Notes under the pieces: model-generated
Told to the model about the DNA's origin: nothing
Seen by the model: the letters and a program-made list of their open reading frames with translations, nothing else
Database searches by the model: none
Shown here: positions 48,208 through 58,700 of the stretch, one piece after another
Layout: each line of letters starts with the position of its first letter
Numbering within the stretch: the first letter of the stretch is position 1
Assembly (NCBI GenBank): GCA_002914845.1
Contig: JXTC01000402.1
Location: forward strand, 86,076 to 150,075
Direction of reading: 5' to 3'
Origin: Trema orientale
Taxonomy: Eukaryota > Streptophyta > Magnoliopsida > Rosales > Cannabaceae
DNA: 64,000 bases
Program-made: the position numbers and the translations under genes

Positions 48208-48548
48208 GACAAATAATGACCAAGAAAGAAAGAAAGAGAAACAACGAGAGAGAGTGAAAGAGAGAGAGAATTACCAGTAGTTGCAGAGAGATGAAACCAA
48301 CGAAAAGGAGAGAGAAATAGAACAGGGAAGAGAAAGAGAGCAAAAACGAAAAAAAAAAAAATTCCTAAAATTAAAAAAACTAATCTAATAAAAAAGGGCA
48401 AAAACGTAAAATTAAGTACACCTCAGCTTAACAGTTAAATGAATTGGACATCTACCTATAAAATTTAAAAAAATCACATCTACTAAAGTGAAATGAATTG
48501 GCCAACAGGCCCAGGTCTAAGGCCCAAGGTTCTTATGGACTTTTCTCC

Positions 48549-49780
48549 TTACAGCAACTATTAGAATTAGATCAACGAATATTTCCAATAATTTTCAGAT
48601 TTAGAGATTTTCCAGGTCTGTATGTCTATATCTAGACTCTAGATACTCGCTATCAAGAATTACATAGAGCTAGCTAAGAGTATGTATAAGTGCATGGAAA
48701 ATTCTGGTCATGTTCAAAGTAGTGATCACTAAATTTCGTTCCGCTTGTTTTCGGATAAGATATGAAAACATATGGATCGATACACATTTTTACCAATTAC
48801 CAGCCTCGTTAATTTATATCCATCATAAAATATCTAAAACACGCGAAATAATTATTAGATATCTACATAAAAAATACGTTACGACTAGTATTGCTGCCTT
48901 CGCCAATAGAACAAATACTATGTATATTGTACAATTTCGATGACAAAATTTCTTAACGTATTTTTCTTACCTTAAAAAATTACATTTACCGTTAGAGATT
49001 TGAGTAGACGTTACAAAAATAAGTATTATCATTTGAATCTTCTTCTTCTTTTTTTAGTGGTCATTTGAATCTTATTAAAACTTGAAAACCACCATATTAT
49101 CGATTCACTAAAATAATTTTCCTATGGCAAGAAATACAAATCCTGATTGTACTCACTAGGCGTTATATATATATATATATAAGTTAAAATGTACCGATAT
49201 TGTGAGTTTGAGAAAACTGTCTTCATCTTCCATATTGAACAAAAATCACTATGGCCATGTAAAATGTACTTTATATGAGTACACATATGTACAAAATCCA
49301 ATTAATGATGATTTTTTTTTTCCTGCCAATAACCTATGCAAATGATCGCCATTAGATCAAAAAGGTGTACAGATTTCCTCTCTAGCTCTCAGGTGCTAAA
49401 TGGATATATACCATTTTTGTTTGAAATGCTAGTTTCAACACCAATGTGCATCATAATCGAAAACTTCTAAACCGAAAAGAAAATTAAGTGCATGATATAG
49501 CTTAATTTTTGACCTATACTATTACATACCACACGTAACTCACCTCCTAATTCAATTTCCAAACAAATCTATTATCATCTTTACTTGTAACTTCTCATAT
49601 TCTTCCAAGTATTCTCACACCAGGAGACGTCATCTACAATCAAAAGTTCAAAGGAATGCCCAACTCCAACCCATATTAGTGATCTTCTTGATTTATATGA
49701 TAAAAACAGTAAATTAATAATTTAAGATAAAACTTAAATTAAATTTAAAAATAAAAAATAAAAAATGATATAAGATTTAT
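48549..49780. other. AT-rich spacer between MULE A and the nitrilase exons
   Basis: Further nitrilase exons would be expected here on the minus strand, but none was recognised, including the block with the catalytic Lys and Cys. A (TA)n run lies near 49164-49182. The gene therefore appears 3'-truncated. Confidence 0.5.
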
Positions 49781-50127
49781 AAGTCTGTCCTCATCCTTGG
49801 CACCAACAAAGGCAAAATTTTTAGGAAAACAAATCAATTTCATCCCAGGTGAAGCTGCTTTGTTTTCATATTCAAATTCGATACTTATGTATAATTAACA
49901 AATTATCAATAAACAATTATTGTAAAAAAAATCTATACAAAAATTAACGTCACAATTTCTGAAATTTATTCAATGTCACATGATGATTTCATCATTATCG
50001 ATCAATTTGGAAAGAAATGCAATTGAAAGAATTAATTTTACTTTGATGAGGCGAGAGTAGGTGGCGAAGTTTGAAGCAAGGTCGTTAATGGAGGTCATCT
50101 GTGTCGCAGCAACTCGGACCGAGTTTG

Positions 50128-50502
50128 TGTTGGAAATAGGAGATTTTTGAGGCTAGAAAGGCTAGAGAGGCTAAAAAGGCTAAGAGAGAAACTAGAGAGA
50201 AATTTGGTAGAAGAGAAGAACTTGTATTACTACTTGAATTGTTGCTATTTGGCTTGATACAAATGGGGGGAGGAGCACTCTATTTATACTACTCCAAGGA
50301 TGATTCTAGATAGAGTAAGAATGCTCTATTAACTACCTAATTAATTATATAATCTAGCAAATACAAGAATACTCTAGAAACTAGGATATTAAACTATGGG
50401 TTATTACATATACCAAAACAAGCCCAACTCACAACACAAGCCCAAATAGCTAAATCACTCAATTATGACCCAATGGGTCACAACAAGTTTATTTTTCTAA
50501 CA
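50128..50502 (-). repeat. 3' LTR of copia C
   Basis: It starts TGTTGGAAATAGG and ends TTTCTAACA. It is followed by the polypurine-tract complement at 50503. GTTTG precedes it at 50123-50127. Confidence 0.95.
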
Positions 50503-50508
50503 CCCCCC

Positions 50509-52188
50509 TTAAACTTGATTTGTGATACCTAATAAATTTCTTAGCCTGAGAAAATCTTCATACTTGAGTGGTTTAGTAAAAATATCCGCCATTTGATCTT
50601 GAGTCTTCACATACTTCAGTTGTACGTCCTTTCTTGCAACACATTCTCTTATGTAATGGTAGCGGATTTCGATGTGCTTGCTTCTATCATGGAAGACAGG
50701 ATTCTTTGCCAAAGCAATTGCTGATTTATTGTCAATACAGATCTCAGTGGGTTTATTCTGAGGAATGCATAGTTCCTTCAATATGTTTCTTAGCCAAATT
50801 GCATGACAGACACATGATGTAGCTGCAACATACTCTGCTTCACAGCTTGAAAGTGTGATGATTGGTTGCTTCTTAGACATCCATATGAAAGCAGTGTCTC
50901 CCATGAAGAATGTAAAGCCACTTGTACTTTTTCGATCATCTACGTCTCCACTCCAATCACTATCACTATAACCCACAAGTTTATAGTTATTAGATGATGA
51001 ATATCGTAAGCCAAAGTTAGTTGTACCTTTAATATATCGAAGAATGCTCTTGGCAACTTTCAAGTGAGTGGTTGTTAGAGATTCTATATAACGACTGACC
51101 AGGCCTACAGCACAGAGAATGTCAAGTCTTGTGCAAGTCAAGTAACACAAACTTCCAACTAAGCTCTTGTAGAGTGTTGGATCCACCTTTTCTCCTTCGT
51201 CATGCTTTGATAGTTTGACTCCACATTCGATCGGTGTATTGACAGCTTTGCAGTCATTCATTTTGAACTTCTTAGTGATCTCTTTGGTATAACTTTCTTG
51301 TGAAATGAAAATTCCATCTTCTTCTTGCTTCACTTTTATGCCAAGATAGTAACACATGAATCCGGTGTCGGTCATCTCGAACTCCTTTGTCATTGCTTTC
51401 TTAAATTCTTTGAACATGGATGGATTACTCCCCGTCAAGATCAAATCATCGACATAGAGGCACACGATCAAGATATCTCCATCTTTTACTTTGATGTACA
51501 ATGCATGCTCATAAGGACATTTAATGAAGTTGTTATCTTGGAAGTACTTGTCGATGTGGCTATTCCATTGTCTCGGTGCTTGCTTTAACCCGTAAAGGGC
51601 CTTCTTCAACTTTAGAACCTTATCTTCTTGTCCCTTAATCTCATATCCAGCTGGTTGCTCTATATAGACTTCCTCTTCAAAGACTCCATTTAAGAAAGCG
51701 GACTTGACATCCATTTGATGAATTTTCCATTTATTTTGAGCAGCCAATGAGATGATCAATCGTACCATTTCTAGACGAGCGACAGGAGCAAATACCTCAT
51801 CATAGTCTATGCCGGGTCTTTGGTTATATCCCTTTGCGATCAATCTTGCCTTATATCTCTCCACTTCTCCTTTAGCATTCTTCTTAGCCTTGTAAACCTA
51901 TTTCACACCGATTGCTTTATGCTCCTTTGGAAGTGTAGCAAGCTCCCATGTATCATTCTTTATGATCGCCCTTATTTCTTCATCCATCGCATCTCGCCAC
52001 TTTTTATTTTGAATAGCTTCATCAAAGTTTAATGGTTCACAATCAGCAAGGAGGCAAAAGAGAGTCAAGTCATTTTGATTCTCAGTCACCTCATATATCT
52101 CTTGTAAGCTCCTTAATCTTGGTATCCTTTCACTTGAATTGCTACTTGAAGACGATCCTGGTGTTATTTCTTGATGAGTGCTTGCCAT
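50509..52188 (-). pseudogene. copia C reverse transcriptase and RNase H, one stop
   Basis: The 451-codon frame (51864-50509) is fully open. It contains YKARLIAKGYNQRPG, HQMDVKSAFLNG, the catalytic LYVDDLILTG, and RNase H motifs YSDSDWSGDVDDRKS and TLSSCEAEYVAATS, and ends TKPLKYEDFLRLRNLLG. Upstream, 52188-51898 holds the preceding linker and RT start (WRDAMDEEIRAI). A TAG at 51897 replaces the Trp of VKWVYK (TGG to TAG) and separates the two. Apart from this change the enzyme looks intact, including its catalytic Asp residues. Confidence 0.9.
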
Positions 52189-52214
52189 TGGTGAAGTAGG
52201 TGTGGTAACAGGCT

Positions 52215-53170
52215 CTATTCTTCTCTTACTTGCTCTACTCTTCGTTGCTCGCTTTCTTCTTCAATGTATGGTAAAAAGTCATAATTTTCTTCTTGTGTGT
52301 GCCATTCCCAGGTGCTCTCTTCGTCAAACTCCACATCGTGACTAATAATAGTCTTGCCATTGCTTGGTTTATAGAGCTTGTAGCCTTTTGAGTTAGAGTC
52401 GTAGCCAATAAAGATGAACTTCTCACTTTTATCGTTGAGCTTCGTTCGCTTTTCATCGGGCACGTGAGCATAAGCTATGCTTCTAAACACTCTTAGGTGA
52501 GAGATTCCAGGCTTTCTTCTGCTCCAAGCTTCTTGTGGCATCTTTCCCCATACGCTTCTTGTTGTAGAGCGATTTGACAGGTAAACTGCACAAGCTACAG
52601 CTTCAGCCCAAAACTCCTTCGGCATTCCTTTGCTCTTGAGCATGCTTCTGATGATGTCAAGGATTATTCTATTCTTCCTTTCTGTAACACCATTTTGTTG
52701 GGGAGATCTTGGTACTGTTAAAGGACGGCGGATGCCATTTTCTTCACAATACTTCTGAAACTCGTGGGATGTGAATTCTCCTCCTCTATCAGATCTCATT
52801 GCCTTGATACTTCGGCTACTTTCCTTTTCAACAAGTGCCTTGAACTTCTTGAATTTTTCGAACACTTATGATTTCTCCTTCAAGAAATACACCCAGGTCT
52901 TTCTTGAAAAATCATCGATAAAGAGGAGAAAGTAGTTACTCTTACCGAGAGAGTTTGGTCTTATTAGACCACACATGTCGGTATGTATGAGCTCAAGCGG
53001 TTTATGGGCTCGGGAACTTGATTCTCTTAGAAAACTTCTTCTGAATTGCTTTCCCAACAAGCATCCTTCACATAATTAGTCTGGTTGACTGATGAAGGGT
53101 AAACCTCGAACCATCTCCTTTTTTGCTAATAATTCTAGGCCGCCAAAATCGAGATGTCCAAACCTTAGGT
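52215..53170 (-). pseudogene. copia C integrase, with stops
   Basis: The segment at 53060-52866 carries the end of the zinc-binding region and the first catalytic Asp (LIHTDMCG) with FLLFIDDFSRKTW. A TAA after KEKS stands where the family has Glu (GAA). The segment at 52865-52215 carries MRSDRGGEFTSHEF (second Asp) and SPQQNGVTERKNR (Glu). Another TAA near 53060 replaces Gln (CAA) before LCEGCLLGKQ. All three catalytic residues remain. Confidence 0.85.
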
Positions 53171-53171
53171 G

Positions 53172-54544
53172 CTAAAGCCATGATGAATCTTTGTAGCAAG
53201 CCTTTAGACACTCTGCCATGTCATTTTGAATGTGTAACAAAAATATTCTATTTCTTGTCATTGGCACTTTGGTGATTAAATTGTTTCTATTGTCTCTTAA
53301 AGAAAGACTATTTTCTTTCATGTGAATATCATAGCCTTTCTCTAAGAGTTGGCCAAGACTCAAGATATTACTCTTCATGTTAAGCACGTAGTAAATGTTT
53401 GGAATAAACTGACGTTCTCCATTTCTCAAGCGTATGAGAATTTTACCTTTGCCCTTTACTGCTGCCTTGGAGTCATCTCCAAATGAAACATTCCCAGTCA
53501 CTGACTCGTCAAGCTCTACGAACATATCCCTTCTTCCACACATATGATTGCTTGCACCACTGTCAAGGTACCATGTATTTTTTTGGCACCCATTGGTCTC
53601 AACATATCTTCCTTTTGTCTTTTATCTTCGGCATAGTTGGCTCTCTCTTGCACCTTCTTTGGAGCTCTGCATTCGGAAGTGTAATGACCATATCTCTGAC
53701 AGTTGTGACACCTGATTTGGAACTTGTCATGCCGATGCCGTGGGATACCTCTTCCACGACCTCTTATTGAACTTTCTCTTCTATCTTCATTTTCATAATT
53801 GTTGTTAAAGCATCCTCTTCCTCCTCTTCCACGTCCGCGACCTCTTCCTTGGCCACGTCCTCTTCCATTGCTGAAGTCTTCTTCTTTCTCTTGGAGTTGA
53901 GCCTTGAGGAGCAACTCATTGAAATTTTGCATCTTCTTTTTCTTTTCTTCGTGGGCTTGCAAGCAACCCATGAGTTGTTCTATCGTCATAGCTCTTAAAT
54001 CTTTTGTTTCTTCAATGACAGTAACAATATTCTCAAATTTTGGATCTAACGATCGAAGAATCTTTTCCATGATCTTAACATTTTCTAGTTTCTCAACATT
54101 TCTTTTCATTTGATTTGAAATGGTTAGAACTCTAGAAAAATAGTCAGAAACTGACTCAGTCTCTGTCATGTGCAACAAATCAAACTCTCCTCTTAGAGTT
54201 TGAAGGCGTACTTTTTTAACTTTTTCTTCTCCCTTGTATGAAATTTGAAGTTTCTTCCATGCTTTCCTGGCGGAGGTCGCACTTGAGATTTTCTCAAACC
54301 CATCGTCATCTAAGGCTTGGTAGATGAGGAAGAGAGCCTTTTTGTCTCTCTTTTTTGAGTTTTTTAAACTATCCTTCTGTGTTGTGGATAGTAACACCTC
54401 ATCTTTTGGCTCTTCCTAGCCTTTCTCCACTATATCCTAGACATCATGTGCTCCAAGGAGGACTTTCATTTTGATATTCCAATTATCAAAGTTGTTGCCA
54501 TGGAGTGGTGGAACTTGAAGAGATGCTAAACTTCCAGTAGCCAT
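53172..54544 (-). pseudogene. copia C gag and protease, broken
   Basis: The start at 54544 (MATGSLASLQVPPLHG) matches the gag of copia A. Two TAG codons lie near 54450 and 54418, one at a family Trp (DVWEVVE). From 54397 the gag core is open to a zinc knuckle CHNCQRYGHYTSEC. In an A7 run near 53585 the frame shifts by one base. The protease then continues in the next frame ([20 protein letters not shown]), ending in the GAG-pre-integrase domain at 53172. Confidence 0.85.
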
Positions 54545-55060
54545 AACTCTTAATAGAGTAAGCTTTTGGAAATTTCGACTTCACGAATGGATCCGGAACG
54601 TCGAAAAACCTTAAGATTGACTACTATATCGACTCGGTCAAAGTCAACGGTCAAAGTCAACCACTCGGTCAATGGTTAACGCCGGTCAACAGTCTGGTCA
54701 ACAGCGCGGTCAACGGCTCCAACGGCGTGGTCAAACAGCTCTGACGGCTTGGTCAACAGCTCGGTCAACGGCTCTAACGGCTCGGTCAAACGGCTCTGAC
54801 TCGGCTCAACTCGGTGAGTTGACTCAGTTTATGGAAGCAAAATTCCGACGACTCGTACAGACTCGTTCAGACTCCGATTGGGCTGATTTTTGTGGCAGCG
54901 TGTTTGTCTCGTCAAGCTCTTCGATTTGATATATAAAAGTGGTATATCTGGAACAAATGGCTAATACTCTCAATCTAAAGAAATCTTTTCTCATGTGGAA
55001 GATCAGTCAAAACTGCAACCACAGAGCGTACTTAGAATTTCAAGAGAACTCACAATCTCG
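54545..55060 (-). promoter_or_regulatory. copia C leader with dense W-box-like array
   Basis: Between about 54635 and 54800, at least twelve GTCAA words occur on the plus strand, nearly all as GGTCAA or AGTCAA. On the element's sense strand each reads TTGACC or TTGACT, the WRKY W-box core. They are embedded in GGTCAACGGCT-type repeats. A plus-strand open frame here (54672-54929) is a by-product. A role in stress-induced transcription or as an RNA element is inference. Confidence 0.4.
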
Positions 55061-55074
55061 CTCTGATACCACTT

Positions 55075-55449
55075 TGTTGGAAATAGGAGATTTTTAAGGC
55101 TAGAAAGGCTAGAGAGGCTAAAAAGGCTAAGGAAGAAACTAGAGAGAAATTTGGTGGAAGAGAAGAACTTGTATTACTACTTGAATTGTTTCTATTTGGC
55201 TTGATACAAATGGGGGGAGGAGCACTCTATTTATACTACTCCAAGGATGATTCTAGATAGAGTAAGAATGCTCCATTAACTACCTAATTAATTATATAAT
55301 CTAGCAAATACAAGAATACTCTAGAAACTAGGATATTAAACTATGGGTTATTAGATATACCAAAACAAGCCCAACTCACAACACAAGCCCAAATAGCTAA
55401 ATCACTCAATTATGACCCAATGGGTCACAACAAGTTTATTTTTCTAACA
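55075..55449 (-). repeat. 5' LTR of copia C
   Basis: It is the same length as the 3' LTR, starting TGTTGGAAATAGG and ending TTTCTAACA, followed by GTTTG and the nitrilase-family codons. It lies three bases from the primer-binding-site complement. Confidence 0.95.
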
Positions 55450-55461
55450 GTTTGCTGCCAT

Positions 55462-55751
55462 TTCTGAGTTTGACTCGCTCGAGTATGATGGAATCGAATC
55501 GGCAGGGAGAATCAGTGACTGGGCCGGAGACAAGAAAACCCAAGGAGGGTGAGGTTGGGAATTTGGGGATTTGACGAGAGAGAAAAGCAAGGGGATTCAG
55601 CGATCTTCGTAGATTCAAGTTAAAAGGGGTAAAATTGGAACAATGAAATTAAATAGTTAAGAAATGGGCATAAATGTACATAAAACTAAAATGGGGCATT
55701 TACTAACATTAGCTGTTAAAAAGGGATACACGGTGTAGTTTCCTCAAATAG
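55462..55751 (-). other. 5' region of the nitrilase-family gene
   Basis: On the minus strand an open frame of 60 codons (55618-55436: MNLRRSLNPLAFLSRQIPKF and on) is rich in Ser/Arg/Leu and looks like an organelle transit peptide. It is not in frame with MAANSVRVAA; the correct frame is also open over much of the stretch, so a frameshift may separate them. Sequence at about 55620-55750 (GGGCATAAATGTACATAAAA) resembles MULE right-end sequence. MULE B starts at 55752. Confidence 0.4.
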
Positions 55752-58700
55752 GGGCTTATAGGTATCTGTAAAAAATGTGGCCCAAAACTCGTTATCTATC
55801 CAGACCCGAAACTTAATAGGTAAATGTCTATCCCAATACCTGTTAGAAATCTTATACCCAAACTATCAATCAACTTACAGAATCTATTTTTCCTCTCTCG
55901 CAGTATTTTCTCGGCCATTTTCTCTCTTTCTCACTATTTTTTCCCTCACTTTCTTCCATTTTCCCTCTCGTTCTCTCTGTACCAATAACTTTCTTCCATT
56001 TTCATTCATTTTCTCAACCACGATTCCATAATTTCTTACTCCCAATCTCTCCAGAAATAATTTCTATACAAATATCAGGTCTCCAAAATCACAAAAAAAA
56101 AGGACCAAAAATTCATACATACCGAGAAAAATTACAATCGAAGGTATATACATAAGAATCTAAACGATTTCAAGCGGTGCTTGAAGTTCGTAACCAGAAA
56201 AATCCGATTCCTAAAAATCCAAAGTTAGGGTTTCGTCGTCGAAGGTATGTCTGTCTGATTGTTGTATATATGCATATATATATATATGTATGGTTTCGTC
56301 TGTTTCATTTTCTACACGCATGCTAGATTTAAACTTGTCTGAAATTTTGGTTCATAAGAAAAAAAAAACGTAGGGTTTTCATCTTCCATAATATTTATGA
56401 ATCTAGATATTCAATTTAATATTGATTTCATCATTGTTTGGTACAAGGTTCCTATGAATCTGAGATTTTATGTTTGACAAAATGGCTTTGATGGAAATAG
56501 ACTAGAGTAGTGCATATTAAGTGTTCGGCAAAATGCCAAACAGAAATATGCTATTTTAGCCGTAATACATGGAGTGTTATTAGAAGAACATAAATTTCAA
56601 GTCTCTGTTTAAAATTTCCTTTTTTGTCATGTTCTCTAATGCTATCTTTAGTTGGGGCAAACTAATAATATTTGTAATAAGGGTGGCTTTACTGCCGCTT
56701 TGTTCTTTCTCCCTACCCCTCTTCCAAGCACAACCTCTAATATTTTGAAATGTTCTATCAGTTTGAGTCTTAGTTGTGGTAGATTGTTATGCGGAGTTGT
56801 TTGTGCATTTGATATCTAATGGTAGATTAAATACGTCTCTGCAACCATTGATCTGAAAGGATTCATGAGGTCTATCTCTGACCTTGGAATATTAATTCGT
56901 TGTTACATAAAAATTTTAGTTAAGCTTTCTTACACATTCATCTATATGTTCTTTGTAACAATCTAATTTGGATGAACTATTGGTAATAAAAGGAAAATGA
57001 CGTGTGAATGTTTATGTGATTTTGAGTTTCTGTTGGTGAGGCTGATATTTTTTTAATAAAGGCTATTAAAGGGCATTACTTGTTCCTCATTATAGTGTGA
57101 TAATTTTTTTCTTCTTTGTTCATACTCTCTGTACTTTTCCTTCTACTTTATTTTTTCTTTTTTAGAAATATCATAGATGACCTGCCGTAAACATGGATTT
57201 GAAATCATGAGATCCAATTACATTTCATCATCTCTCATAGTTAAGCTTCTCATTAGCTAGAGCATCTTGGTACAGAGTCATTCTCCACGGTTGAACTTTT
57301 CAGTTGTCAGTAGATATAGACATGAGTTGGTTAATGGATGGTGCGTATCATTGAGGCTTATGAACTCTTGATTCATGTACATGTGTACATATATATAGAC
57401 TTAGTAAATAATACACCACATCTGTAATCCATTTAAATACTTCATATTCGTTTATCTGGTAGTTGTACATATTTGGGTCAAGCTTGTAGATATAATTTTC
57501 TATTTGGTAGATAATTTTTGTATAAGGAAGTAATTGTTGTGTAAATTGTCGTTTATTAAAACTGTTTATCGGCTTTTTGAATTTTATGGTTATATTGCTG
57601 TCCTGTTTGTTTGGTATATAAAATTAGGACTCTGGTATATACAATTTGATATATGGTAGATATTTTTGATGTTATGGTAGATAAATAGAGTGTTAATAAA
57701 GTTAGTTGGTGACTGCATTTTGAAAATCTTGATTTCTATGCTTAGTTCATATATTTTTATTTACGGTTCATAAAATTGTAGTTTCTGTATATATATATAT
57801 ATCGATATTAAATTATTATTAGTTTATAATTTCCTGTATGGTATAACAATTTTCTATAATTGATTGCAGGTAGGTAAATGGCATACTTAGTACCAGAAAC
57901 TGAATGGTCTGGACAAAAAGACGTATAAGTACTTTAAAAAATAAGTGTCTTGGAGGATATATGACAAGAACTAAGTAATGCACAAAAAGAAGAATTTCGA
58001 AAGAGTGTTTTCGGGCACCTTTTTGATGTCGAGGTGATGAATATCATTCCTCAGCTATTACATCATTTTGTAATCTGACAAATCAGATGTGAAAAGGAAG
58101 AAGAGTTAGCTTCTAATATTATTGGAATACATTATACATTCGGCCTCAAAGAATATGCAGCTACAATGGGACTGAAAACAAAAAGAGTAGTTGAGATAAA
58201 GAAGAAAAATCTGAAGAAAGGAAGTCTACACAAATACTTGGAAAAAATATTGGCTAAAACAAACAAAGAAGAAAAAGGCCCGAAAAAGCACTCAAAATCA
58301 GTCTGAAAGAAGCATGTAAAAATTGCTTTTGATTCCTACGATGGAAAGAATGATGAGAAGATGCTCAAGCTAGCAAATCTTCACATCATAGAAAACTTCC
58401 TGTTAGGAAATCAAGGTAGGATAATGATCAAAGATGAATATGTAGACATCCTAGATGTCCACTGAATGTTTGAGGACTACGACGAGGGCAGAATTAGTTT
58501 TAAAGAGACTATTGCCAGTTTCAGATCTACAACAACAAAGCAAGGACTGAATAGCTATCCTCTATATGGATGCCCAATAGCACTATAGATTTGGGCATCC
58601 GAGATTATGGCGGCAGTCAATATCTATGTGACAAGGATAGGGCACCTCATTCCAAGAATAAGGAACTGGGCATCAAATGAACAACCAGCCTAGAAAATCC

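Larger units (their letters stand above)
36046..48548. mobile_element. Two-gene Mutator-like element (MULE A), ~12.5 kb
   Basis: The left end GGGCGTATAGCTATCTATCC matches the left end of MULE B and resembles the MITE at 256. The right end complement GGAGAAAAGTCCATAAGAAC resembles that MITE's right end. The element holds a plus-strand DUF1985 gene (about 38290-42424) and a minus-strand MuDR transposase (47391-43822) that converge near 43.3 kb. Each gene has a pyrimidine-rich leader in its own sense direction (36180-36360, and the complement of 48120-48350). No matching 9-bp flanks were found, so it may be old or rearranged. MULEs carrying Ulp1/DUF1985 genes (Kaonashi type) are known in plants. 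Confidence 0.75.
50128..55449 (-). mobile_element. Ty1/copia element C, structurally complete, young
   Basis: Both LTRs are 375 bp (50128-50502 and 55075-55449) and differ at about seven positions by eye. GTTTG flanks the element at 50123-50127 and 55450-55454. The PBS complement GCTCTGATACCA lies at 55060-55071 and the polypurine complement CCCCCCTTAAACTT at 50503-50516. Gag, protease, integrase, RT and RNase H lie on the minus strand. The long RT-RNase H frame is open, but stops exist in gag, integrase and at the RT start, so the copy is not autonomous as read. Protein sequence is close to copia A. The insertion splits the nitrilase-family exon. Confidence 0.95.
49781..55461 (-). pseudogene. 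Nitrilase-family gene (deaminated glutathione amidase type), 5' fragment split by copia C
   Basis: The family hydrolyses amides, here probably deaminated glutathione, with a Glu-Lys-Cys triad. ATG at 55461-55459 begins MAAN (to 55450). After copia C the frame resumes at 50122 with SVRVAATQMTSINDLASNFA and ends SRLIK at 50042, followed by a GT donor. Exon 2 (about 49861-49781) reads KAASPGMKLICFPKNFAFVG and on; the family has FPEN, where E is the catalytic Glu, so E is K here. Its acceptor AG also seems lost. The open sequence upstream of the ATG may encode a transit peptide (ADSIPSYSSESNSEM in frame). Later exons are missing. The homology is clear from two separate exons. Confidence 0.8.

Noticed and set aside
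48099-48401. Overlapping minus-strand hydrophobic frames
   Set aside because: They derive from the (GA)n tract and the CT-rich leader of the transposase gene; no conserved domain.
54672-54929. Plus-strand 85-codon frame rich in Gly-Gln-Arg-Ser-Thr-Ala
   Set aside because: It is the antisense reading of the GGTCAACGGCT repeat in the copia C leader.
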